From assembly GCA_014529385.2 (NCBI GenBank), contig CM043960.1, positions 27,295,896-27,359,895 of the forward strand: a DNA stretch of 64,000 bases, read 5' to 3'. Source of the stretch: Adiantum capillus-veneris. Its lineage: Eukaryota > Streptophyta > Polypodiopsida > Polypodiales > Pteridaceae. The notes under the pieces were generated by a model. That model saw nothing but the letters and a program-made list of their open reading frames with translations, did not search any database and was not told the origin of the DNA. Shown here piece by piece: positions 22,661 to 38,000 of the stretch. Position 1 is the stretch's first letter. The number at the start of each line of letters is the position of its first letter. The position numbers and the translations under genes were made by a program.

Positions 22661-22672
22661 TGGTATCAAAGC
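22661..22672 (+). promoter_or_regulatory. Primer-binding site of family F element
   Basis: TGGTATCAAAGC starts two bases after the LTR end. It is a close variant of the initiator-Met tRNA site TGGTATCAGAGC. Confidence 0.8.
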
Positions 22673-23800
22673 TATTGGTTTCTCTTTTCTTGCTCAAGAA
22701 GAGAGGTCCTCAAGATTGCTATAAATGGTTGGTGTTATGAATTTCAAAAGAGTAAGTAGAATGGGGATTTTACATCCTTGAAGCATGCATACTTTATGCA
22801 ATTAACGGGGATACCGTTGAGAGCTATGGTCTTAATAATGGAGTCCTACAGGGCTTGCCTATCGCTTAACCATTATTGAGCTATAAGAATCTTGAGAGGA
22901 ACCGGAGCTGTCTTGGCTCTGTTGAACCTCTCTTCTATTCCTTGCAATTAATAATATTCAATCCACGGGTATAGATGCTTGAGTGCTTACCCAAAGAGGA
23001 GTAGAAACTAGGTCTTGAAGTACCAAAGTACAAGTAAACATTTACACCTAAAATTTGCTAGTATGGCTGACAAAGGGAAAAGACATTGAAATGAATGTTG
23101 ATAGCTTTGATTTTGCTAATGAAAGAGCAACTAATGATGCCACTAAGCTTGTAAAACTATCTTGTTTCTAGGCTTCAACAAGCCCTGGGCAACCCATCCC
23201 TCCACAGTGAAGTGCTATAGCAATTATGCACCCATGGTATTCTCCAAACTCCCCACCAAGAAGAGAGAGTACCAAGGAAAGCTTCTGGTGAGACTTCCAA
23301 AAGAGGACTCTCTCCAATAAGGGAAGAAGAGGAGGATCCATATGAAGGGCTCAAAAACTTATTACTTGATGAGGCATCTCCCTCCCAAAGGAGAACCTAA
23401 GTTTCAACGGTAGATCCCCCACCAAAAGAACAAGAAAGAATCGAGTCTCCTGCCACATCGGCAAAGATGGCTCCACAAATACGGTGGGAAAAACGCTCTC
23501 CAACACCCCCTAAATGGAGACGACCATCACATACTTGTCTACTGAAATTCAAAGAGGGAAGAGAGAAAACAAGATAAGAAAAAGGCGAGAAATAGGTCAC
23601 CCTCGTCTCCATCTTCTTCATCCTCTTCCTCTTCTGAAGAAAGTGATTGTGTAGACAAGGAGGAATAAGGGAAGAAAAAGGCAAGAAAGAGGTCACCCTC
23701 TTCTCCATCCTCCTAGAGGAATCCCAATCCTCGAGCGAGTACTTCCGAGCGGACAAGAAACTGAGCAAGAATAAGCATTGAAAAAGATTAGATCAAGATC
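22673..23800 (+). pseudogene. Family F leader and gag start, decayed
   Basis: No long open frame survives. Short stretches such as MNVDSFDFANERATNDATK (from about 23090) and a Ser/Lys/Arg-rich segment around 23580-23740 suggest the N-terminal part of Gag. CTCTTCCTCTTCTGAAGAAA at 23623 also occurs near 42630 in the other family F copy, just ahead of its recognisable gag. The copy appears to end near 23800 without pol. Confidence 0.5.
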
Positions 23801-23844
23801 TCAATAGTTACTCTATAGAGTATAGTGTAGCAAAATAACCATGT

Positions 23845-23965
23845 TGCATCTCAAATATTCTCAAACAAAAGAGACATACTCTTCCTTTATTGTGTTCACA
23901 CACATTAAAATAGTCTCAAACAAAAAAGACATACTTTTCCTTTAATGTGTTCACACACACATTGA
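23845..23965. repeat. About 65-bp tandem duplication
   Basis: CTCAAACAAAAGAGACATAC with its TTCCTTTATTGTGTTCACAC tail occurs twice with few changes, around 23855 and 23913. Confidence 0.75.
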
Positions 23966-25190
23966 TACACAGTCATATACTTGCTTCTGAACCATCTTCC
24001 AGAGCATATGCCAAAACTCTATTTGTGCAAACTTATTCTCCTTGGTAAATTCACATGTTGCAATTGTCATAATTTCGTGCACAAATAGATCAAAAGATGG
24101 TAACTCAAATGCCACATGTCCATCATAATGCATAGGTAGCTCTTGAACTTGAATGATATTCTTTGCTTGCTTGAGTTCCATGTGTAGGTTGCTTTGTGAA
24201 GGCATTGCATGTAGTATACCAATTACTCTCGAGGGACCATCAGATTATTACTAGTGTGGCCACATTGTCATCTATAAATGGTTATGTGCCTAACCATGTT
24301 TGGTTGCACGATGAGGAATTCCAAACCCCAAGAAAACCTTTCCGAGCAATCATAAAAGAAAGGAAAACCCCACAAGATACATAGAACTGAAATCATAACA
24401 GAAACATTTAGCATCAAATTACATATGACAATATATCTATCATTGTCTCAAATGTCTAGAGCATTCCTAATAAAGAATTTATTCATCCACCCTTATATTA
24501 ACTCCTTGATTATCCAAGATTATGCTCCCTCCTCCAATCACGTCTTGTGGTCATCAATATTCAAACCATGGTAGATGCTTGGACAAGTAAAAGTGTGTGT
24601 GTGTGCGCACGTGTGCATGCGTGCAATGTTGTGGAGGGGGAGGAGGGTTTCTCAATACATAATATTATGGCAACTGCTTGTAGGGAAGTTGTAGAAGAAG
24701 TAGATTTGGTAGATCGTATTGGTAGGTTGGAGCCAATATGAACAACGTGTATTTGCAATCTTTGGTGCTAGATTGTACCTTATTGAAATTGGGGAGAATT
24801 TTTTTTGGGTCAGTGACTCCATTTTGTCTAGCTCACAAAAAAGATCTTCAGCGTATAATCATGACACTTGAGAAACGAAGAGGAGAAGGAATATCCTTCA
24901 CCTCACATACTTGAAAAAAATAGTTTTCATGGACTACGGAGTGTTTTAGAGTTTTCACAGTGAGTTGCAAAAGAGGAGGCCCAATCATGAGGACTTTGTG
25001 ACCAAGGGTGGGAGAGGTAATGAAGATCATAAGGTATTGTTGACATGAACGATAATCACCACTTGCATGCAATAGCTTGGCATTAATCACCTCTTATGCA
25101 ATGCCTTCACAATCACCTCGACCCATCTTTCAACGAGAACAAAGATGAAGAGTTTAGGTGTGTGTGTAATTCATGAGCCTTCTTCCTCTC
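23966..25190. other. Unidentified stretch between family F fragment and ribosomal pseudogenes
   Basis: Two minus-strand frames are open for about 80 codons (23951-24205 and 24848-25090; the latter includes KLLHASGDYRSCQQYLMIF and SPTLGHKVLMIGPPLLQL). They look protein-like but match no family I recognise. The second lies just downstream of the eS26 copy on the same strand. A GT/GC run lies at 24594-24625. Confidence 0.35.
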
Positions 25191-25218
25191 CTGACTTATG
25201 CACTAACTAGACACCTCT

Positions 25219-25588
25219 CTACTTCCTAGCAGCAAGAACATTGGTACGCTGATTCTTGTTCTCCATATCCTCCTTGTGTCTAAACCTTTGTGGTGGCTCT
25301 CGAACATAGCTCTTCTTGTTGTGGAGGATCTCACACGGACAACGTGAGAGTGAATGGCGCATGAAACACAGTACTGCATCTTGGCATAAAGCTTGGAAAG
25401 TGTGTACCCATCATAAACGCAAGCATCCTGCACATCTCGCACAACAACTTGTTCAACAATATTCTCTACAAGAAACCGCTTGACAACCTTGTCCTTGGGC
25501 ACACGTCGCCCACGATTGGAGCACCTGATGTGGTTGGTGTGGCCTCTTGCGTGATTGTTACATCCACTATTGCAGGACTTATCGTCAT
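25219..25588 (-). pseudogene. RPS26: 40S ribosomal protein eS26 retrocopy
   Basis: The frame holds hallmark eS26 blocks: [52 protein letters not shown] and VRSSTTRR. The N-terminal part is in a shifted frame and reads [13 protein letters not shown], so a 1-nt change lies near codon 5. The zinc-binding CxxC segment reads CSNRGRR where CSNCGRC is expected, so two of the four zinc ligands are lost. A second frame change after SSTTRR restores an EPPQRF tail ending at 25219. No introns are present, although plant RPS26 genes normally have them, indicating a processed copy. A GA tract precedes the start on the coding strand. Confidence 0.9.
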
Positions 25589-25631
25589 GACTGCTAATGC
25601 CGCAACTGCTTGTGCTCCCTCTTTGTCGTGG

Positions 25632-25768
<137 letters not shown>

Positions 25769-25925
25769 TCTTCTTTTTATTTTAATAAAGGGAAATTCGG
25801 CTACATTCAATCATCGCTAAGACATCAAAACCCATCTCTGCAAGTCCTCATACAAAAATCCTTTATTGAGAAGCAAAAAAAGACTCGTCATCCGCCTACA
25901 CGTTAATAGAAGGGAAGATCTGACC

Positions 25926-26334
25926 TCAAGCAGTGAGAAGGACGGCACCACCAAACTGTTTGAACTTCTTCTCTGCGAGCTTAGAGAAGAACTTAGCTTT
26001 AATGACCAGAGGAGTGGAGGGAGCATCGCCCTTACCTAGCACCTTGAAGTACCCAAACTGTGTTACATCTAGCAAGGGCCCCTTTCCTTCCGGATCAGAC
26101 GATCCACATTCACATTAATGGGACAGTGAACTTGTTCATTGTCTTGTGGAAGTAGCGGATACCTACCTTCTTGAAGTACCCAGAATAATATTTGTCAAAC
26201 AGAATGTGATGGTGGTGCATACCTCCTACATTACCGTGACCTTCGGCATGCTTTCTGTGTAGCTTGCCAATTCTTCCGTGGCCTGCACTGACATGACCCC
26301 TCTTCTTCCTGTTCTTCTTTAACCAAGTCGTCAT
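25926..26334 (-). pseudogene. RPL27A: 60S ribosomal protein uL15 (L27A) retrocopy
   Basis: The start [20 protein letters not shown] matches uL15/L27A, followed by [20 protein letters not shown] (one extra codon) and [20 protein letters not shown]. After NKF the frame breaks near 26100, part of the centre is missing, and the C-terminal part resumes with [19 protein letters not shown] and [18 protein letters not shown] ending at 25926. No intron is present. A AATAAA-type signal lies at about 25863 and an A-rich stretch ends the copy at about 25790, as expected of a reverse-transcribed mRNA. A GA tract lies directly upstream of the start. Not functional. Confidence 0.92.
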
Positions 26335-26360
26335 GGCGGCCTCCCTAGTCTGGAACCAGG

Positions 26361-26461
<101 letters not shown>

Positions 26462-26627
26462 GGACACAATACGGAAGCATTAACCAGAAAATCATATGTC
26501 AAGCTATTTCCCCAAATGAGCAAAAATGAGGTTCAGCTCTTGTACAACTGGGCGCAGAAGCAGAACTTGGCCCAAGTGAGACTATATCCTTTTCCCTCAT
26601 GATTGATGGCTTTTCTGACAACTAAAA

Positions 26628-27296
26628 CTACGCAGCAGCGCCAGTACCCTTTCCTTTCTTCCTTTGAATCTTCTTCTGATAGAATTCTAATTTTTTTCCT
26701 TCAAGAGTATAACCATCTGCTCGCCCACATTGGCCAGGACGAGATGATATGCAAGCGAGAAGGCATCCACTTGCAATTTGATCCTCCAAATGAGCATCCA
26801 ATTTGCAATCCTCATTACGAGCAGATATCTTCCGCTCGACATGTTTGCTTTGCCTCTTCTTTCCGTCACCTGCGGTAGCATCCGTGTCCTCAGCTTCCTT
26901 CTTGGCACTGGTAGCTCTCTTCTTCTTTCCCAATTCCACACCATAGTGCTGGCTATACCACTGGCGGAACGGTGCAGCATCCACCTAAACAATGGAAGAC
27001 TTCACAAGCGTCTTCGTCCTAACAAGCTCATTGTTGGATGCATTGTAGACAATATCTAAGATACGGGTCTTCCTAGTCGTTGCCTCTGATCCCCATGAGT
27101 AGTTGCCAGTATCGAGGCGCAGAGCACGAAACTTAAAATTGCCTCCCCGCATGCGTATCTTCCTTACAGTCTTGTTATTGGACAACTTACTCATGCCTGG
27201 TTGCCGACCCAACTCGTATTTCCTTTTCTTGCGCCATGTCTTCTTCTTGCCTCCAGTTGCCCGCCTCTTGTACGTGGAGTCCCGTGAGATACCCAT
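26628..27296 (-). pseudogene. RPS8: 40S ribosomal protein eS8 retrocopy
   Basis: [60 protein letters not shown] and [19 protein letters not shown] are hallmark eS8 blocks. After KSSIV an in-frame TAG (26985-26987) replaces the usual Gln codon, a C-to-T change. The frame then continues through [38 protein letters not shown] and the basic end at 26628. Apart from the one stop, it is collinear over about 222 codons, the normal plant length, and has no introns. It is the least damaged of the three ribosomal copies. Readthrough production of protein is possible but unsupported. Confidence 0.94.
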
Positions 27297-27336
27297 CCTG
27301 TGGCCGAGCTCCTACGCAACTCTTCTGCTCCGCTTC

Positions 27337-29844
<2,508 letters not shown>

Positions 29845-30782
29845 TGTCAGGAGTTTTTTGGAGCAAGGGATTGTGCATATGTACATACACATGCATGGTG
29901 CATCAAATAAAGAATTGCCCATTCTCCAGAGCCAGGTGGTTATGTGGGGCCCACATGTGTACAGGTAGGACATCAGGTACATAGTGCATCGATTTTCACT
30001 ATTATCAGTACCAGTGTGTTGTTTCTACAATAAGTAGGAGTTGGTAGCGCATAAAAATTCTCGAGGAAGCTATCCGCGGGCCGACGACATGAGGTAAGCG
30101 AGTGCGTCAGATGGCATCTAGTGGCGTCAGGAGGCCGAATGGGGTCAATATTTGCACGTGGATGAGTATAGACACAACGTGGGTGTTTGCTTGTGAGAAT
30201 TATGCAGAAAGGTCATCATGAGGAACTTTTTTTGGGGCCACTTCACGTGGTTGCGAGATGCATTATTGGAAAAAAGCTGAGTGCCAGGTGTGCGAATGAT
30301 GCAAAAAGGTGACAACTATGCACTGCGAGGTCAGTTTTTGGCATGTTCGGGGTCCGTTTGAGGTCATCTAAAAGGCCAAGGGTGCCCAACTAATAAAGCT
30401 AAGTGTGGGAACTGAAAAAATAGAGAGAAGACCAGAAAAAACGTGGAGAAGAGAGGAGGAACAGCCGCAGGTGTGTTTTTGGGGTTTTTGGAGCCTGTTT
30501 TGGCCGTAAACTGCTCATCCGATGTCGGATTTGAGCACTTTGACATTGTAGACTGGGGTTTTGGGCCATTCCAGACGTGATGGCACTGTCTATTTTTCCA
30601 AATTCCTCACCCTTTTTTTGCTGTTTTTGTTGTGAAGGTTTCTCCTATGAGCGAAGCTTCTGTTCCAATTCTTGATTGTATCTGACATATTTTACCCATA
30701 TTGTGTGAGCTATTTGTCCCATTGGTGTTGGCCCAAGCTCTATTGTATCTAAACATTAGAATTTCTCCTCTTTTGAGCTGAG

Positions 30783-30817
<35 letters not shown>

Positions 30818-30992
30818 TGTGCGGAGTGGGCAAGTGGATAGTCTCTCTCCTCTCACTCCATAGGTGTGTATCCTGTCTCGGCCAGGTGTGTTGTGTAAGC
30901 CGAGTGGTGCCCCATAGTGTGTGTGTATATCCTTCCAAGAGTGTGTGTCGGGTCGTTATAGAGGCACTGTGTGTGTTTTCATCCCGCTCACA
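29845..30992 (+). mobile_element. 5' LTR of the gag-only element
   Basis: 1148 bp from TGTCAGGAG to GCTCACA. It contains a GT microsatellite (30786-30816). It aligns with the 3' LTR except for scattered substitutions and one badly diverged block near 30600-30700. TTTTGGCGTCCCCACGG, a possible primer-binding site, follows within five bases. Confidence 0.88.
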
Positions 30993-32057
30993 TTCTTTTG
31001 GCGTCCCCACGGAGGATCTTCTTCGAGTACCTTCTGCTTCGAGCTTCAAGCTTCGAGATTCGGGATTACTGGTTGTAGATTACAGGTTACAGGTTACAGG
31101 TTACAAGGACAGGTACAGGTACAGGTGATTCACACAGGTACAGGTAGTTGGAGTACAGTGATATACTAGCTTTGGTGTCACTTGCAGTTGTTGTGGGTAT
31201 GCATCACTTGGCGCTTGTTTGAGCGCATTGTCTGTTGGATTGTACGTTACTTGTGGAAACTGCCATGGTATGCCTTTGTGGAGCCATATATGGTTTTATT
31301 TGGTAGTCCGATCCATTTCTGAGACTTGGTCTGGAAGATAGTCATTTCTGAGACTTGACTATACGCGATTTGCATTAGCCTTCGTGTGAGGGTCGATAGC
31401 GTGAGGTTTTATTGAGCTGGGGGATTCTCAAATGTGGAGATCCTTTCGGTGATACTGGTAGCTGGAGCACCATTTTCATGACCTCGCCATAGGCTATGTA
31501 CTAGTGAGTACTATTTGATGCTCGGGTTCTATTGTTGACAATTTATGCATATATATACAGCCTATATTTTGCGTTCCTACTGCTCTACTTCTGGGGAAAC
31601 TCTGTCAAAATTTTTCCAAGTTATGATGGCTAGTTTCTTGGTCTTTTGAGCCATTTATGCTATTATGCTGCTGAAATGTTGGCAAAATCAGAGGATAAGA
31701 CAGGTGTGCTTTCTTGGGAGCTGCATGGTTGACTTTAATGGATGATCAAAATGGACCTCAATTCACTCCTTTTCATTTAACTGAAAGAATCTAGATAAAT
31801 GTTCATGTGTCCAGGAAGATTTTTTTCCAGCAGTGTATAGTCTTTATGTTCGGGCCAAGAAGATTAAGAGAGATCCTGGAATGTCCTTTGCCTATTGTTA
31901 TTCCGATGATCAACTATGAAAACTCATTTGATGTGCATGTGTTTGTCCTTATCTAAAGCTGAGCTCCATTGAAGTTTCTAGGGATTGAGTAGTGAAAAGT
32001 TTTGGGTTCTTGCACGTGTGTTTGAAGAGGTTCTTAAAGCATTAAACTTGGGTAGCC
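30993..32057 (+). other. Leader of gag-only element
   Basis: About 1.06 kb between the 5' LTR and the gag start codon, without coding sequence. It holds the TACAGG minisatellite and a duplicated TTTCTGAGACTTG phrase near 31316 and 31347. Confidence 0.5.
31079..31148. repeat. TACAGG-type minisatellite
   Basis: Repeats of TTACAGG followed by TACAGG-like units in the leader of the gag-only element, about 90 bp after its 5' LTR. The unit is not the plant telomere repeat. Confidence 0.8.
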
Positions 32058-35000
32058 ATGGCTTTCTCTTATCCGGAATTTCATGGAAGAAGTGGTGAAG
32101 ATGCGGAAGACTTTCTGGAGCAAGTCGAGGTGGCATGCATAAGCAACAATATGTGTGATGAGGAGAAGATTTTGAGGCTATTTGGATTGCTTTTGAAAGA
32201 TGAGGCCCGTGTTTGGTTCATGGACTTGGAAGCTAAAGAAGCAGTGGCTTCTTCTTATGGTTTGAGTCTTGACAAGTTTATAGAAGCTTTTTTAGAGCGT
32301 TTCCAGGTTTTTGAAGATGCAAATGTAGTATGGAATGAGCTCAATGCTCTTAAGCAAGGTTCTTGTCAAGGTGTTGATGCCTATGTACAAGGTTTTACAG
32401 ATTTATGGACTCGTTGGTGTGTTGCTCTTAAGGATGAGACCCCCCCTTGTTCATTGAAGAAAAGTTCTTTTGTTGATGGTTTGTCACCTTGGTTGCGGTT
32501 GGAGGTTGAGTTGAAGACGCCCGAGTCTTTTGAAGATGCAGTATGCATTGCAAAGCACAAGGAATGGAAGTTTAAGCGTCTTGAGGAACATGGTATCAGT
32601 ACAGGTATGCATGTGCAAGATGGATTTGACATGGAAGATGAAGTTTGTTGAGATGTCGAGCTCTACACCTTGAGCTGGCATCCACTACGGGTCTTGGCCG
32701 CTTACGGCATTTACTCACTGGCGCGTTAGGTGACCGACACGGAGGATCTCTTCCAGTGATTCTACAGCTGGACTACACTTATAGTGCCAGCCTAGTACGC
32801 TTCTAGCGAGTTCACACTTAGTGACCGCATGTACATATGTGCTACTTTTCAGCTTTAGCACTTAGTCATTTTGTACTCTCTTTTCTGTGAAGAAGAAGAA
32901 GAAGCTTTCCATCTCTGTGTGCTTTGTGCTTGTCTTGTGTAGCTCTCTTGCATCCTCATTCTTTACATGGTATCAGAGCCTGGTGCAGGCAAGAGAGGCT
33001 AAGAGAGCAAGAGCATCACAATCCCTTCGTTCGCAATCCACAAGTTTTTCGCACAAGTTTCTGAAGAGGTCTCCAAAGTGCAGTATACAGAGATTTACTG
33101 TACAAGTACAGTGGTTGTATGTACGCTTTATTGTGGACACTCGTTGAGTGTAGAAAGCGTTACAGGAACCACGATAGCAGGTTCAACAGATTTGCAGGTT
33201 TTTGCAGATTGCAGCTATTTTGTCTTAGTGCTTCAAGATGTCTGACGGTTTCAGTCAGATTGTTACTGAGAAGCTTGAGAAAAATAACTACCCTGCATGG
33301 AAGTTCAGAATAACAAATTTCCTAAAAGGAAAAGGTTATTGGGACTACGTAGAAGGAGACAATGAAAAGGAACCAAAGATTCCCGAGGCAAATGCTACAG
33401 TAGAACAAAGGAAAGCTTTGAGGGACTGGCAACAAGGCCAGAGCAAAGTGATGTATTGGCTTCCTATGAGCATCACAGATGGCATGATGGGCTATCTACA
33501 GGATGCTGAAACCCCTGCCATTGCATGGAAAAACTTAGGCAGAGTGTTCGAGGTGAACACCAAGGCCAGGAAGCTTCAACTAAAGTCGGAGCTAAATCAG
33601 GTTAAGAGGAACAACCTCTCCATCAATGATTATGCTTTGAAGATCAAGAGTATCATTGAGGCTCTTGGATCTATTAAAGTCTCAGTGGAAGACGATGACA
33701 TTGTCCGTGCATGCTTGGATGGTCTAGGAGATGAGTATGTACATTTTAGGTCTTCCATGAATACAAGAGACGACATCCCCGTGTTCCAAGATTTGATTTC
33801 TATGCTTATTCTTGAGGAGAAGAACCTTGACACATCTTCTTCTCATGGCAGAAATAATTCTGAACAGGCCTTCTATTCTAACTCCAACAGAGGTAGAGGT
33901 AGAGGTCGTGGTCGAGGCCCAAGGGGTTGCAGGGGCCAATTTTTGGAAGGTCAATCAAATCAAAACAATACAGGTGGCAGGGGAAACCAGTCTCAAGGCA
34001 GGGGGAGTCAAAGAGGTCGTGGTGCAGGATCAAGCAGGCAGCAACATACTCCAGATAGTAGAGAATGTTGGACTTGTGGTGAAAGAGGTCACACGTCACG
34101 TGACTGTCCAAAGGGAAAAGCAAGTAGAAAGAGAGAACAGGGCAACTATGCATCTACTAGCAGAGATGCAGATGACAGCAAAAACGAGCGCATGTTTGTT
34201 ATGCAACATGTAATGAATACAATGACTGCAGAGAATTCCACCCAAGATGATGTTTGGTATGTGGATTCAAGTGCCTCTAATCACATGACGTCTCGTGGAG
34301 AGTGGTTTAGAGATATGCGCAAACCAGATGTGTCAGGCTATGTGCAGACAGGAGATGACACAGCTCACCCCATTGCTCATGTAGGGGACATACCTCTAAA
34401 TACGACGAGTGGGAAATCAAAGTACTTAGCAGATGTACTTCATGTCCCAAACATTACAAAGAATCTTGTTTCTGTTGGACAAATGGTTGAGCAGGGTTTG
34501 CAGGTTCGCTTCAATCCAAATGGCTGTTATGTAGAAGATTTCCAGAATGGCTGTAAGCTGATCACAGAGGGCAAATGTGTGGGCAGAATGTTTACGCTAA
34601 ATGTAGACATGCCTGAGGTAAAAGCTGCATTATTTGCACAGGGCACAGGTGTTGTGGCTGATGTTGACATTTGGCACAAACGCATTGGCCATGTCAATGA
34701 GCAGAGATTGCGCAGCATGTAATCAAAACAGATTGTAAAAGGTTTGCCCAAATTCAAGGTGGATGGTATGCATAAAGTGTGTGCAGCATGCCAGTTTGGA
34801 AAACAGTCAAAGGGCTCATTTCCACATGGGCGCAATGTATGTAAAAATCCACTTGAGGTGGTGCACACAGATGTTTGGAGTCCAACCGATACTGCAAGTA
34901 TACATGGTTGCAGGTATTATGTCTCTTTCATTGATGACCATACAAGGAAAGTATGGGTCTACTTCATGCGTAACAAAAGTGAAGTGTTTGGTCACTTTCA

Positions 35001-38000
35001 AGACTTCAAAGTCATGATTGAGAAGGAGACAGATATGCAAATCAAGACATTGAGGTCAGATGGAGGGGGAGAGTACTTCTCCAATGATTTTTCAGATTTT
35101 CTGCGAATGCATGGTATACACAGGCAGTTTACATGCAGATATACTCCACAGCAGAATGGGGTCGCAGAAAGGAAAAACAGGCACATCGCAGAGGTTGCAC
35201 GTGCATTGATGAATGAGAAGAACATGCCTCATCATTTCTGGGCTGAAGCTGTAAATACAGCTGTGTACATTATGAACAGGACACCTACAGCTGCGGTGCA
35301 TGATGTAACACCTGAGGAAAAGTTTACAGGTACAAAGCCTGATTTGGCACACTTGAAAGTGTTTGGCTATATAGCTTACGTGCATGTACCAGATGAGTTG
35401 CATAGGAAATTGGATCCTAAAGCAGAGAAATGTATTCTTGTGGGATATTCCCTTGAACAAAAGGGGTACAGGTGCTACAATCCTACTACACGAGAATTAC
35501 GAGTGAGCAGAGATGTAGTCTTTGATGAGATGAGCAGGTGGTACAGTAATGCACATGGCACTATTGGGGCTGATGTAAAAGATGATGTGATTGTACAAAA
35601 TGTGAGGCCACAGTCACAGGTTTTGAGTGGACCACAAGAGTCCTCTTCTCGTGGCTCTGTTGAGAAACCATGGAATGGTAGACTACGTACGCAGGTTACT
35701 CCACCAACAGGTACAGGGAATGTATCACGAAAAGGAAAGGAAAAGGTTGATGAACCTCCCTTTATGGTTGATGCATCATCAGGTTTTTCACATGTAGACA
35801 TGGATTCAGATGGTTCTGAACAAAGTCTTGATGAGGAATTTGGAATTCCGGCTGTCAGGACACCTGGTGTAAGGAAAGTACAAGAAGATGCTAGAGGGCA
35901 AAGGAGTGACCCAGGACCGCGCAGATCTAATAGAGTCAGAAATCCAGTTCAGAAATTGACTTATGATGGGTATCTAGCGCGAGCCTACATGGCTAAGGTG
36001 ATACAGGATGTGGAGCCCACATGTTTTGAGGATGCAGTTGGAAATGTGCATTGGGATGATGCAATGAATGAAGAGATGGCTGCATTGGAAGCAAATGACA
36101 CATGGGATTTGGTGCCATTGCCAAGTGGCAAGAAAGCTATTGGCTGTAAATGGGTGTATAAAACCAAGCATAAGGCTGATGGTAACATTGAGCGTCACAA
36201 GGCAAGGCTGGTTGCAAAGGGTTATGCACAGACGTATGGCATAGACTATGAGGAGACCTTTGCTCCAGTGGCAAAGATGACGACAGTGAGAGCTGTCATA
36301 GCAGTGGCTGCATCTAGAGGATGGATTATGCATCAAATGGATGTAAAGAATGCCTTCTTGAATGGTGAGTTGCAAGAGGAAGTGTATATGGATCAGCCAC
36401 CTGGTTATGTTGATCCAGGTTACCCAGATTATGTATGAAAACTTCTCAAAGCTTTGTATGGTTTGAAGCAGGGCTCTAGAGCATGGTATGACAGGATTGC
36501 CAAGTATCTTGTCAGTATTGGTTTTAGGAGAGCTCATGCTGATCATTCACTCTATGTACGTGAGAGTGATGTGGGGATTGTGGTCATTACCATATATGTA
36601 GATGACCTTATTATTGTTGGTGACAATGCTATGGAGATTGACCATGTGAAGGGTCTTCTCAAACAGGAGTTTGAAATGAAAGATTTAGGCGAGTTGCGCT
36701 ACTTTCTTGGCATTGAGGTGATCAGGACTTCAGAGGGTGTATGGCTATCACAGAGACAGTATGCTTTGGACATGTTGTCAAAGTATGGTATGGCTGATTG
36801 TAAGCCAATTTCTATTCCCTTGGATGTGAATGCAAAGATGAGTGCAGAGAAGGGTGATGTTGTTGAGGATGTCAACATGTACAGGAAGATTGTGGGTAGT
36901 CTAATCTACTTGACTATCACGAGGCCAGACTTGAGCTACACAGTAGGCTTGGAGAGTCAGTTCATGCAACTTCCGAGGAAGCCACATTTGGATGGAGTAC
37001 GACGCACACTTAGGTATGTGCAAGGTACTCTTGACTACGCATTGTTCTATGCAGCAGATGCACCATTAGCATTGTATGGGTATACAGATGCAGATTGGGC
37101 AGGTAGCATTGTTGATAGGAGATCTACGAGTGGCTTCATGTTCTCTTTTGGGAGTGCTGCTGTTACTTGGAGCAGCAAAAAGCAGCCTACGGTTGCTTTA
37201 TCGAGCACAGAGGCCGAGTACAGAGGTGCAGCAGTTGCGGCGTGCGAGGTAGCTTGGCTACGCACATTACTTGAGGACTTGGGAGTGCAGGTGGACCAGC
37301 AGATTTTCATCCATTGTGACAACCTCAGCAGCATGCAGTTGGCTAGGACCCAGTGTTCCATGCCATGACCAAACACATAGAGGTCCATTACCACTACGTT
37401 CGAGAGCGAGTGTTGGCGGGCGACATCGACTTGGTCTACGTCAGCACAGAGGAGCAGATAGCGGATATCTTTACCAAGGCCCTCGGAGCTGAGAAGCTTC
37501 GACGTTTCCGGACTATGCTTGGACTCTGCGACATGCAGAGCTCGAGGGGGAGTGTTGAGATGTCGAGCTCTACACCTTGAGCTGGCATCCACTACGGGTC
37601 TTGGCCGCTTACGGCATTTACTCACTGGCGCGTTAGGTGACCGACACGGAGGATCTCTACCAGTGATTCTACAGCTGGACTACACTTATAGTGCCAGCCT
37701 AGTACGCTTCTAGCGAGTTCACACTTAGTGACCGCATGTACATATGTGCTACTTTTCAGCTTTAGCACTTAGTCATTTTGTACTCTCTTTTCTGTGAAGA
37801 AGAAGAAGAAGCTTTCCATCTCTGTGTGCTTTGTGCTTGTCTTGTGTAGCTCTCTTGCATCCTCATTCTTTACAAAGTTAAGCCTAAGCAGGTGAAAAGT
37901 AGCCTATCCTATGATGTTTCTCGTTTCTTCCCAAGGTCTATTGTGAAGCGTAAAGAGGTCTTGCAGGTTGACAGGTTTATGGAAGAGCCTAAAGAGGTGA

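Larger units (their letters stand above)
32646..37874 (+). mobile_element. Ty1/copia retrotransposon, young, nested
   Basis: 5229 bp bounded by 322-bp LTRs, with AAGTT duplicated on both sides (32641-32645 and 37875-37879). It has an initiator-Met-type primer-binding site after the 5' LTR and a purine tract before the 3' LTR. The gag-protease-integrase-RT-RNase H order is that of Ty1/copia. The two LTRs differ at one position that I can see (32752 T versus 37659 A), indicating recent insertion. The polyprotein is nevertheless broken by two stops and a frameshift. Confidence 0.97.

Noticed and set aside
26628..27296. Functional eS8 gene
   Set aside because: There is an in-frame TAG at codon 104 and no introns; the neighbouring uL15 and eS26 copies are also broken.
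30364..30546. Open frame on the minus strand repeated at 39355-39537
   Set aside because: It lies inside both LTRs of the gag-only element, so its recurrence is explained by the LTR pair, not by a gene.
31079..31148. Interstitial telomere repeat
   Set aside because: The unit is TTACAGG/TACAGG, not TTTAGGG or a common variant.
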